A stretch of 64,000 bases of DNA from Diprion similis (lineage: Eukaryota; Arthropoda; Insecta; Hymenoptera; Diprionidae), in NCBI RefSeq assembly GCF_021155765.1, contig NC_060118.1, positions 7,874,001 through 7,938,000 of the forward strand, written 5' to 3'. Below the pieces are notes generated by a model. It saw nothing but the letters and a program-made list of their open reading frames with translations, had not been told where the DNA came from and did no database searches. Within the stretch, counting starts at the first letter, position 1. Each line of letters opens with the position of its first letter. Below are positions 23,401-36,800 of this stretch, in pieces. Made by a program: the position numbers and the translations under genes.

Positions 23401-26400
23401 GATGTGTTTTTCTTCTGCTTTTTTAGTCTAATCTTCAACAGATTGACTATCTATTTTCTATAAGTCTACAGTATAGTTTACAATTCTTATAAAACTGGAA
23501 AATCCTAGTCAAAAAGTGTACATACTGATTCGGATTTCATATAGAAATGGAAATTTATCGAGATCTAAAGTCTAACATGAGACATTCAATCGGATACTTG
23601 AAATAATTAATGTTAGAGAATGAAACTGTTACGATACTTTTAACAATAAATTTACTCAGTTTTGATTGCCGATTTATCGCAAAATATTTGTGAACAACGA
23701 ACTAAAATCCTTCAATTACCGTGCAGCATGAAACTGTAATAATAATTGATGAATCGTAGACCTTCTTCTTCCTCCTTTTACTCTTCTTCTCATCTGTTAC
23801 CTAATATTTATTATCTGTCACGCTAAAACTGTTACCACTTCATTAAAATTATTATACCTGACTTCAAAATGGAAGACTATCAGTGGCTTGAAAGACTTCG
23901 AGGTGAATTCATATTTACCATAACTCCACGTGGACTCCAATGACTTCACATCATAACAATAAAATAGTACTAAGCAATCTATACAGCAAAACACAACACC
24001 TGACTTCAAAATGGAAGACTATCAATGACTTGGAAGACTTCAACATGAATCCATAAATTCTCTGACTTCAATTGACCTCACATGGCATCTACGGACCATA
24101 AATATCGACTTAAAAATGGTGCCCATAACGATAAGTTAACCAGTGAAATTGATCATTCATGAAACTCCAGATGACCAAGTGATCAATGAGTATCCATAGA
24201 TACCTATGCGTCCATGCATAATCGACTCGAAACGATCGTGGGTGTATTTACTATTTAGGGTACACGTGGGCCGCTGTGCGGACGAGTAGAGATTAACGCC
24301 GTAGATTTACCTACCGCCATGATGGACTCGCACCACATACCCCAGAATGTACAGACAGTCCAGGTCCGAAGTGTGAGTGAATGGAGCCGGGATAAGCCAA
24401 GAGAGAGAGATAGAAGGAGGGAGGGAGGGGAACAAAAGGGGGCGTAATGTGTGTCGAGGATTTAATGAGGAAGTGAGAAATTAGCGAGAGTACGCGGAGG
24501 CAGTATACCTACACCTCGTGCATTCATACACACATGCATACATGCAGGCATACATATGCTGCTGAAGAGTCGGAGGACCATTCGGCCATTCTACCAACCC
24601 TTGAGAACTGTACTCTGGGGGCTGTTTAAGTTGTAAGGGTCGTTATCATTATCGTTATCGTTATCGTTATCGTTATCACCTATAGTAGCTCAGCATTAAT
24701 TCGGTATCCTCGACCAACTATCGTAATTCGTAAATTATAGATGTTGCGTTGATCCAGACACTCCGTTCAAGGCTTCAATCAACACCAATCATATAGGGAT
24801 ATTGGAAAATGTCCTCGTGACGTCAGAGTCTGGTGGTTGGCGCCATTTTATCACCACATAACCTAAGTTTGTGATTTTAATGGAGGCAAACCATAATTCT
24901 TTGGCTCTCAAATTACTCATGTTAGATAGATTAATGAAATGTAATCAATGATATTGTATACCTGGTCTAATGTCTACACGTGGAAAAACACGGTCAACGG
25001 TTAGCAGTCAGCCTGTTTACGTTAGTTTGATTTTTTCCACCAGATGACGCATTGCAAAGTGACAATCCTAGTAATACACGGAATTGTGATTTAACAATTG
25101 GAATTTTTTCAAATATCCTGCGTCGAAAATTCGAAAACTGTTTTTTTTTCGTTCGCTGTCGTGAAAATAACTTCATTTCAAAATTGCATATCAGTGTTTC
25201 GTTGTGAGGAGAAATATGTTTTATGTACGATGAAAAATACTGCGTGAAACGGACAAATTAGAGTCTAAAAGGATCTGCGAATTGCGCTGCTGCAGAGAAA
25301 ACGAATATATGATATAACACAGAATTGCACTGCCCAGGAAACAAGTACTTGTCACATCAATAGGAATTAAGTTTTATGAATTTTTCTTTATTTCGTAAAA
25401 AAATGATTTTGACGCTTCATTCCTTTCTTTGTTCAAAATTCAAAAGAATATCGCTTAGAAATATAGTAAAATTCAATTTTGTCTAGATAAAATTTGTCAA
25501 TTAGGTCATTTACGTGCAACGGAAATGCAATTAATGACGTAGATACAGTATTTTAATTGGGAAAGAATCGCTATTTTCTTATTTTCGCAACGATTCTGAA
25601 AGAAATGGGATGAATGAAAAATATATCTTACATTTTTTTTTATTAAGTTTTACTGAATTTCAAACGGTTCAAAAATCGTCGAATAACAGTTTTTCCTAAA
25701 CACGAATCGTTACGATAACGTCACTAACTTTAACACGATACCAAATTCTCTGAAGTCAAATTTTCAAAAAGTTTTTAAAAAATATTGATTTCAAAACACG
25801 TATTTTTCCCACAGTTTGTCAGAAAAAAACAAATTCTTCGATACCAATATCAATAAATTCTTACAAAAATAAAAATTCATAATAATTTGCACACCACCGC
25901 GAAATTTTCGGAAACTTGGATAATTTCTTTGAGTATAAAAAAAAAAGGTAAACGATATTACAACGCATTTACCCTCGTTAGACGAGCGTATTTTTTTTCT
26001 TTTTTTTCTTTCTTTTTTTTCTTCTAATTTATAACGGAAGTCACGCTTCGACGTGGCTACTTAGAAATGAAATTTTATAGTCGTATCATTGCCGCGCGTC
26101 AATTGCGTGCACGGTGTCGACACGGCGCGTGGTGCAGAAAAACCGGACGTGACGTGACGCGTGATGTATGTCGTTCCAGTCTCATGCAGGATCGGTACGA
26201 GGAAGGTCATAATCGTCTTTATCAACTGAATTTATCATCGAAATTGTGTCAACTATTAGCATTAAAAGTAAAAAAAAAAAGGATTTTTTCACGAATTTTT
26301 TTTTTTTTTTTTTTTTTTCCGCTCGTTAGTTGGGTAGACCCCTTAATCGTATAGATAATATTGAAAAATTGATTCTAACGTTCGTAAAAATAAATTATTT

Positions 26401-27196
26401 TTCTCTTCTCTTTTGTAATAATTAAGAATATCTTACTGAATGGTAAAAAACAAAAAAAAAAAAAAAAAAAAAAACAAAAAAAAAAAGGAAAAATCATATA
26501 ACTTTGTCAACTGTCGGGATAATCGATTGTAAGCATCGCAGATGAAAATTTTCTGATAAAAACTGACGGGGGGGAAAAAATAATAAAAATAAATTAGGCG
26601 ATAATTTCACTCACGTATATATATGTAAGGGTTGAAAAAATTTTAGCCTCCAATATATCGTGTCCACGGCCATGGACTCACGGTACGACTTATTATAAAT
26701 TGAACAAAAAGCGACTCACGTATATGAGTATAATAAAACCTATATATAAGTGAAGCGAATAGAATTCGAAAGGCGAAGGAATTATATTCAGTGATAATTT
26801 AAATGAAAACTGAAATTAATAATATCCTTATCGTTTATCACCCGGCGACCTTTACAGATTGTGAATTGACCCGTAATGGATCGCGATGCACACGGACCGT
26901 TTTGTGTCGAATGGAATTTCTATAAGACTATATATGTATATGCATCTACTATACAACACCATGAACAATACATAAACCGCGGTTTTATCGCATGGGTGTT
27001 ATAATTAACACAAACGGAGTCCTTTCACTTATATATCCTATATATATATGTATATAATATTTACTGCTGGAGTAATATTTGAAATGAAATGATATTCATT
27101 TAAAATTTAAATTGAATTTTACATTCAAAATTTTAAATGTTCTCAGAATAAGAAATTTACATTTAAATTGTGTTCTTCAAAATATTTTTCATTTTT

Positions 27197-27237
<41 letters not shown>

Positions 27238-28251
27238 GTATAATACGCGTGTTACAGATTATGAATAATAATAATAATTATTATTATATGTAACGCTATA
27301 GAAGAAATTAAATTATATTTACTAAATTTCACTTATTACTTATCCAGCATGAATATTTCACTTTTTCTAACCTTTCATTACATCGCGCATATCACTTAAA
27401 TCCTCTCTATCAAAGATTATTTTGTACAATGATGGATGATTCGAAAAAAAAATTTCAAATCGAAATACAGAAAAATTCAGATACAAATTTTTTCCACACG
27501 ATTTAAAGAAAAAAAAATTTAACGAAGTGATTAATATTTTTGTAAATATTTCCAAATACCAGATACAATTTTGTATATACTATACAGTCTCTGAAATCTT
27601 TTCAAATTTATACGATTATACAAAGTTTTAGTTTTGTATTGTTCTGTTTTTCACCATCGTTAAAAAATTAATAATCATTTCATTTCATAACTTTGTTTGT
27701 TAGAATTAAATTTTATACAGGAGTACAGACTCTATACATATAATACTGACACTATTTCTTGAAAATAGACTTTCTACTATTACTACAATAAAACAAATAT
27801 AAAATAAAAAATAAAAATAAAATAATAAACACTTCACAGATTATCTATAAATGTATAATAGTTTTACGTCAACGGCTTGCATGCATTGTAAAAGTTCAGA
27901 GGAATCAACAGAAACGTATATGATCTGAGACAAACAAACGCTTTCTCCGCCTGCCTCTTATCGTTTGAAATTCAATTAATATAGCGATATATATTAATAA
28001 TGAACGTGATAATCATCTGCACAAGTATAATACGACGTGTACATACATATATTGATATATACCTACAGGAATATATATGTTCAATCTTGAGAGTATAAAT
28101 ATATATATATATGTATATTTTTTTTTTGAGTCTCGTGTGAAAAAATGTAAGTTTTTGATGTTTGAAGAGCCCACTCCAAAGGACAGTTCAGAAAAAAAAT
28201 TTTAAGAGGTCGGTCCACATTTTTTAAAACGTCAGAAATCGTGAAAATCGA

Positions 28252-28282
<31 letters not shown>

Positions 28283-30861
28283 TTCTCGTTACGGTATAAT
28301 TTTATAGACAAAAAAAAAAATTTTTTTGAAGGTTTCTGTTAAAAATTTGAATTTTGAAAGGTCGCTTATAATTTTTTAAAAATTTTTTGGTGCATTTCTT
28401 TAGATCTTTTCGAGCGACCTTCTGATATTCATATTAAAATTTCATCAATTTTTTTTTCTTCAATTTAGTAAGAAAGAATCGATAACAATACACCACGACA
28501 TGAATTAAAAATCAAACAAAATACTGAAAATATAATTTTTTTAATTCAATTTTTTGACGATTTTTTAAAATTTGGAGCGATTTCTTAAAATTTATTTGTT
28601 GAGCTGTCCTTTGGAGTGGGGCTCTTAAAACATCGAAAACTAACATTTTGTCACACGAGGATCGAAAAAAAAAAAAAACGTAGTCGGTTTTTTTGCGCCA
28701 CCCTAATATATATATATATATATATTATGAGTACATATATTATACGGCTGTAAAAAAAAAAGATGTTTTGAAAAATGAAAAAATTTTTATGAATATATAT
28801 GACGAGCGAGTTTTCTGTTTGTTCCATTGTATGATGAACATAAATATGAAGGTATATGTATATAAGATAAATTATAAGTAGGTGAATTCGACTCAATCTG
28901 AAAGAACGGCGGCAACTTCCGTTACAGGATCTCGCGTTGCTCAAGCTTAATCAAAGAAGTTCGCTTCTATTTTCCGGGTAAAAAGTTCTAGATGAAGTAA
29001 ATGAAGTAAAAGAGAAAAGTAAACAGAAGCTACCGCGTACCTACTTTGCCAACGAATATGATAATTATATTATGAGAATGTGCCTCGTCTCTACGGCTAA
29101 CCACGTGGGCGTTGAGATCGGCGCGTGCCACCGCAGATTTGATATATATATATATGTAGTATGTGCATATATACATACATACTAATGCATGTATCATACT
29201 GTACATGAGTATAATAACAGTACTAACTAATGTCTTGAAAGAAATTAAAACTTCATTTGCCAGACTTTAAGCGGAAGAGTTACACTCATCATTCAGTTAC
29301 GCCGCAGTGATGCACCGTAACGTAACCTGAGAATACGCATGGGTAAAAAAAAAAAATCCATGGTGGAGCCCATCTAATCGGTTTAAAATGATGAAATAAT
29401 GATTTCCTAATTTTTTCAGATTTTTATTTCATTCCTTTCGTCTCCCTGTTTTAGTGTGAAGTTTCAAATTTTTTTTATATTTTTAAAAACGCCCATTTTC
29501 GAAATGGGTTTGAATATTGAAAAAACAAAAAAAACGGTTAGCGAGAAATTTTTTTTTTAATTCAGGAGTGCCTTTTTCATATGGGAGAATCGTATAAAAA
29601 AATTTCGATACGAATAAAAAATGGTGAGGGAAAATATAGGTACATTTGACATGGAATGCCCTGTATATAAATGCATTATGCGAGGACAAACAAATTTTAA
29701 TAGAAAAACGAGATTCTTAATTTTGATGCATTTTTTTTTTTTTTTTTTTTTTTGCTTTTCTTGCATTTTTCATCTTCGATTGCGTTTAAAGTTATGTTTT
29801 TCAAAAGACGATTATTTGTAATGATTGAATTTTATAGCAGAGAAAATCGATCTGCAGCAGGCAGTCGAAAAACGGAATTAACTAAATCCTCAGATTTTTT
29901 AAAAACAAAATGGCGCCCCTAAATGGTGGATGAATTTTGTTGAAAACTGCAGCTCTTGTATATCCATCAAAATAACTGCAGAAGCCTTTTCTTTAAGATC
30001 ACTGATTATAAAATCGATGTCAGATTTGACAAAAAAAAAAAAAAAAAAAAAAGAATTCAATTTCAAGTACAAATATTGATTCTAAGATTATCGAACCGTT
30101 ATACTGTTCATTTATATTTTCATACAAATTTAAAAGCAGAGCGATGCGGAGTACGAAACTTATCGATATTTTTAAATACGTTATCTCTAGTTTCGTAATT
30201 TTTCAACTATCCTCATGGATATCGATAATCTACAACATTTGTTTACAACGAAATTTTGTATAAATATTGGCAAATACACGGATTACTAACCTTCGGGAAT
30301 ACCAAAACCATTACGTAGAACTGCGAAAATACTGCGATGAATAATTTATAAACAGGCTTGCAACACTCACGTTTTTCGAACAATATTCAAGATTTTAACG
30401 TTGCAACGAACTAACAATAAACAGGGTTCAAGTAGTGACACTTGATGACGATACAGCGAACCGATGTCCTATCTACATAAGATCAAATTTTCAAACCCTA
30501 CATGTTATTCGAAGACTTTAATTTTTGAAGTTTTTACCAGCTTTTATGAATTTCTTTCCATTATGGGCTGCGTCAAAGTGCCGAATATCAAAATGAACAT
30601 GACAATGGTTCGTAGCTTTATCACGACAAATAATATAAGCAAAAATAGTAACCAGAATTCAACGAAAAAAACGTGAAAAATAATTCATTATATGTTTACT
30701 TTTCGACCACGAACAAATTAAATTCACACTTCACACTGCATCTAGGACGGTGATAATCCTCTCTGGTTTTATTTCAGTGTACGATAGGGTGCGCGGCGTG
30801 GGAATCAGCGCTGGAAACTAACTGTCAGGCTGTTTGCGTAAGTATTTTAACCCCCCATGTA

Positions 30862-30892
<31 letters not shown>

Positions 30893-33800
30893 CACTAATT
30901 TATTAAATTCGATGAAAAATTAGCGTCACAGTTTTGATAATCTGAAGTTTTTCTTCCCGCTGAAGCCATCTCTACTTGGAATCGGACTGAAATTATTAAA
31001 TTTTAGGTATAAACTATCGCGAAAACGAATGACGATCACCGACGCGCGTCGTCAATTCGGCGCGAGGTTTAATTGACAGGAAAACAAAGGATCGCCAAAC
31101 TCTTGTCATTTTTTAATCACGCTCACGAACACACGCTAATGATCTGTTATTGTTTTTGCGCGGGAAGGACGAATTGCTGATTAGGGCGCAATGGTGAGAT
31201 TTTTTGGAAACGACCGACGACCTAAAGCTAATGAATGTATTTCTAATACCCATTAGGAATAACAGAATACTACTTGCTTACTACTTGCAGTAATAATTCC
31301 TCACGAAAAGCCGATGAAAAAAAATAATAATAAATTTTTTATTATATTTCAAATCCTCCGAATTAGGTGCATATTATAATTCAGAAATTTTATCTACAAA
31401 AAAAAGTATAGTTCAAGTTAAAATAATGATTTTGTGGGATATAATTCAATGATGCAATCAGCCAGTGTAAATATAAGCAAGCGATGAAAATTATCAAGCA
31501 TTGTCAACGACATCGAAAGCTCGTTGACATTATTGGCGATATATTCACATCGTCAAAAAAAGTTGGGGCTTAGAATTACAAAGATAAAATCGCAGGAATT
31601 ATTTCGTCGCAACATCTGGATCATACATTTTATAACTCTTTATTGTGTTTCTTATAAGTTAAGCTATAATATGTATGTAATTTCTATGACGATCAATCAG
31701 CACCTCAACATTTAGGACTAAAAATGTTATTCCAATCGTTTCAGAATGTAACGCAAGAACTATTACCACCTAAACAACTTTACTGCGTATTGGGATGTCA
31801 AGATGCTGTGAACAGATACTTTCAGCAGCTTAAAGGTAATTTGAACAAAGGGATAAGCCATACTTATTTAGCTTAGCGTAGCGACATGCTCGAATACACA
31901 TGTGGCTACCCACTATCTGCCGTTGTTAAACGTTTTACTGTGCGTTGTGTCTAATGGAATTTGCGGTATTGCAGGAAATAGCTTATCATGAACTAAGCCC
32001 AGCTATCAAAAGTCAGCAAACTCCTTGGCAAAACGATCCACTTTGTCAATGATTAGCTCTTCCTCATCATAGTGATCGTAGTTGCTCGTATCTCCGAGGC
32101 TACCGGTCTTAGGAACGAAGCCCGGCACTACTTTCTGCTGGTATATCAGTAGCCAATTAATAGAGCGAAACCAACGATGTCTCTTTATGTCCACCGCGCC
32201 ATCCTTCAAGTTGCCGTAGCGTCTGGACAGATCTACTTGTAGAATGTTCTTCAACAGGTCTCGCAAATCCTCGCCAAAGTTGCTTGCAAATTTGTACTTT
32301 CCCGAAACTATCTTCTCATATATTTTTATCGGATCTCGAGCGTAGAACGGCGGATATCCGGCATTCATTTCGTAAATTAGAACCCCGAAACTCCACCAAT
32401 CCACCGACTTCCCGTATCCTTTTGAAAGGATTATTTCAGGAGCCAAATATTCAGGCGTTCCACACAGCGTCCAGGTTCTCCCATCTACCAATTTGCAGAA
32501 ACCAAAATCTGTTATCTTCAGGTAGCCGTTGCTTTCTATCAATATATTCTCAGGCTTCAGGTCCCGATAAACCAGACCGCAGTGATGCAGATACTCAAGA
32601 GCTAGAGTGACTTGAGCAGCGTAAAATCTCGACAATGCCTCATCGAACTTTCCCATTCTTCTTAGATGGGAAAACATTTCCCCGCCGGTGACAAAAGGGA
32701 GGATCAAGTATATGTAGGAGTTGTCTTTGAAGCAAAACTCCATGTAGATAACAAACGGGAATCGCACACACTCCAGTATCCTCTTCTCATTTCCAGTGTG
32801 CTCGACTTGCTTTAGTTTCACTAACTTCGCCTTCTCCAATATCTTCATCGCGTAGTAAACGCCGGTTGTTTTTTGCTTGACGAGCATCACTCGGCCAAAT
32901 GCTCCGGTCCCCAGCGTTCTATACCGCACAAAATCATCCAGCGATTGGGTCGGCTTCCTTTTCGTCTTCCAGTTCTCAACGAAATTCGATTTCAATCCTT
33001 CCAAAATCTGATCGTATTCGTTAAAAGATTTATCCAAATCACGATCGTTCATAATTGAACGTTTCACTCAATTAGAATCCATATATTTTCCCACTTTTGG
33101 GATGCAATGAAGAGGTATAGGTTAACGACTGGCAGGAGAAGTTGTTTCATAGCTTGGTCGCCAAATGCACTAGCATTTGTTAAAAAAAATTCTAGACTTA
33201 TTCAGAGTGGATCATCTGTTCAATGGAGAGAATTAAAAAGATGATATACAGCAGCATGGAATGAAATGCAATACTGACGTAATCATCACTACCAATCATT
33301 TCAGAGGAAATAGGCACTCCGCCTGCTCCGGCACTAGTCGCTGACAGTCTTACAGCCACCTCCCTGCGATTAGAATGGAAGGGCATCGACTTGGCCAAAC
33401 GAGGTGCGAAATTATCTTACGTCGTCCAATGGATGTACGAGGAGCTTGCAGAATCTTGGCAATACTGCAGAAACGAATCGTGGGAAAAAGACAATCAGAT
33501 TCTAGTAAAAAATTTGCAGCCTTACACAAAGTACAGGGTACGTGGAACGTCGCTTGACGTAATGGAATGATCGAATGTTGTACGACGATGTGACACTGTA
33601 ACAAAACTTCTTAATCTCATTTTTGCAGTTTCGCGTCGCGGTGATCCTCAAATCAACTCAGCACTCCAGAGAATCAATTGCTTCGGCTCCTAGTGTTCCA
33701 ATATTGACTAAACCCGAGGGTTTTCCATTGTCACCACCGGTAATTGTTAGGGCGGCAGCGGTAGATTGCTGCCGCGTGTCCGTGTCTTGGGAACCGGGAC

Positions 33801-36800
33801 CGTTTCCAAACGGCCCACTTTTGTCCTATGTCCTGCGGCTGCAAGGGGGCAATTATTCCACGCTTAAGGTATACACGCCACGCCAGAAGATAAACTTTGA
33901 CGATTACGTTTATAATTATGTGTTCCCATTTAAAGTGAGAATCAGAAGCAAGCTATCGTTACTTCTTTTATTGCCAGTGCTTTATATTGTGCGCATATAA
34001 CATTGTAATTATAATCTACTTTCCATACTTATCTATTTGTGACAATCGCTTACTCTGCCACATTACCACGCTTTACCTTGTCGATTACACTTTTTAAACG
34101 TGTTATAGTCTGACACGATGCTTCTTACTCTCTATTACAATCAATTCTATGTGAGACTGGTTCGGCAAGCTACAACTTTTCACCCGTTATGCATGCATGC
34201 GTTTTATTCTTATTCGTAGTAGAACAATTTTAAAGAGCTTGAGGATAAAGAGTTTGTGTATAATGGTTCATTTTTACCAGTTTGTAACGGCAGTAACGGA
34301 AGATGAATAGGTGGTTCGAGTAGATATCTAAAAGTAGAAGATCTTTTTTTCTAATTTGAGAAATAACAGCGCATGACTATTGCTATCCAAATGTATCTAA
34401 CATAATACTTAGGCTTAGCGTGTCACCATTTCTATGTAATCGAACGGACATTGAGTTAAAAATTCAAAAAAGCACCAATATCTATTCGTCCGACTTACAG
34501 TACGGTAACAAACTTGGTATTTGAATTATTTTTAAGCTTTAAATCCGCCGTCTTTTCATAACTAACATCGACACTTCCAGCTTGTACGAACCAATTCACT
34601 TAGGCAGCAGATTCTGGCATGGCGTTCTATCCTGCGCTTCAAATACTCAATTACTTTCTAACAGGGATCAATTATATACATACATGTTCGGGTAAAAGTT
34701 ATGCGCAACAAATTGCGAGTCGTTGAACAATTCTCTTATTTTACCAACAGGATATTTCAGCGGTTGAAAATGTGACCGATCATTACATGTTTCAAAATTT
34801 AACGCCAAATCAAAACTATTCTGTGAGTATGACGATGAGGAATAGCGAAGGGGAGGGACCTCCTGCCGTAATATACATTTCAACAACGCCTGAGCCAGCT
34901 GGTAAACATTAATCTTCAGATCTAGTCTTTCGGATCATTGTAACTGTAGAATCATCTGAATTTTTCCCTTAATTCACAGTCACAGATATGCAACTACCGA
35001 TTCTGATTCTTGGAGGAGAACACCAAGTGGAGAAGCAGGTCGCCGACTTGTTAGAAAATCCAGTCTTGATCTATGAAACGGCTTACAAAATTTGCGGGGT
35101 TGCGATACACGTTGCCTCAAGACAAGTATTCGTATCAGACTCGGGTGGCTACGTTTATCGAACCTCGGTTGACGAAAGAACGAAACCTATTGTCGTGCTG
35201 AGTCCGGACCAAGTTAACTTCAAGCCACTGAGTTTATCCGTTGATTGGCTGAACCTGCATCTGTACGTCTTGGGCGAAGTCAAACACACAACGACCGTCT
35301 GGCAAATAGCTCGTTGCAACCTGGACGGACAGGGACTGACTGTTGCTGTTGCGGCATTTTTGTCCAAGCCTTCGCACATCGAGGTTGATCCGTACAACGG
35401 GTACTTGTTTTGGGTCAGCAAGGATGGATTATCTCGTTTGGATTTAGCCGATATTAGCAACGGTGTGAAGCACGAGGTAAATTTCAAAAACGATCAGTGC
35501 GGGCGGCGACAAATGTATGTACTACAACATTCGTTGATTGAACAATAACTTCATGATCCACAGACACAGCCAGACCTTATTCTCGAAGATTCGCATCTGG
35601 AGGCCTTTATGGTCGATCACAGAAATTTTCGTCTGCTGATACCACATCCTGTGCAAAATACGGTTTTATCGGTTACTTTGGATGGTAGAGAAGTCTCGAA
35701 TCTCCGAGCGAATACTCAGCAGCCCCAATTTCAGAACGTAGTTTCTCTGGCTATGGCCAACGGTTTGTTTTATTGGGCAAACGGAAGAGATATACTAACG
35801 GAAGACTATCATCCAGGCCAAAACAGATATTTCCATAACTCGTATCCCTACAAGTAAGCAGATTTATAGAGTCGATGAAACATCTTTTGGTATAAAATAC
35901 AACTCAAAACTAACTCAATTGATTCGACAGGTCTTGCTACAGCGTAAATGTGCTGATGGACGCCAGTCAACCTGCTCCAGTTCCTGTCAATCCACCGACC
36001 GGTGTTCAAGCCGTTCTTGGGGCCGAAATGGCAAAGGTTTCTTGGAGAGCGCCGTATCTGCTCGGAGGACAGGGCAAGGGAGCTTGGCAAAACTGGTCCT
36101 ACGAATTAGAAATCAAAGATGAAATAACCGGGAAAGCTGTCCACCAAAAAGGAATCCGTTTATTGTCTCACACTGTTCATAGATTGAGAGAGAGATCCAA
36201 GTATTCGATAAAAGCTGCAGCATATACCAGCGCTGGCCGAGGTCCCTGGTCTACAGAATTTCGAGGACGAACGTTGAGGTGAGCGGATTGGGAATAATTG
36301 AACTCAGTTGCAGGTGAAAAATGTGAACTTTCATTTATTAGTGAGATTCGTTTTTTGCAGAGATCCTAGAGGCGAGCCCTACGCTTCTATATTGTGGTCC
36401 GCAACTGAAGGATTATTAAGGAGTGACGTGACCGGGGAAAACGTGGAGACTTTGATACACAGGGCAAGCTGGAAGGACTCTGAAATGCAGTATCACATTG
36501 TCGACGTTGCGTGGTACAAAGACCTGCTCTATTTGGTCGGTAATAACTCGGTTTTGTACTGCTATAACACGACTAGCCATGAGAATAACAGAATGCACAT
36601 AAATTCCGTTGGAAGCGTAGCTGTCGATTGGATATCGAAAAAACTCTACTGGGCAAATCCAAATCAGCAAATAGTGAGCACGAATAATCATAATATCTTA
36701 TGAAATATTGCGTACCTACAAGTTTTGGAGAATATTGAAACTGATGGAAATCTGACATTTAGATAACCAGAGCGAACTTGGACGGAACTCATCAAGAACC

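Larger units (their letters stand above)
20894..30777 (+). other. sev: Sevenless intron 2 (9.9 kb)
   Basis: Bounded by GTAAGT after 20893 and TTTCAG before 30778. It contains a perfect 14-bp hairpin (21676-21730), an 87-codon open frame at 22481-22744 of unknown status, a duplicated 140-bp motif (23861-24140), a CGTTAT hexamer repeat (24641-24678), a partial family-A MITE end (26270-26346), a foldback element (28120-28665), TA-rich microsatellites and poly-A/T. No recognisable nested gene. Confidence 0.75.
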
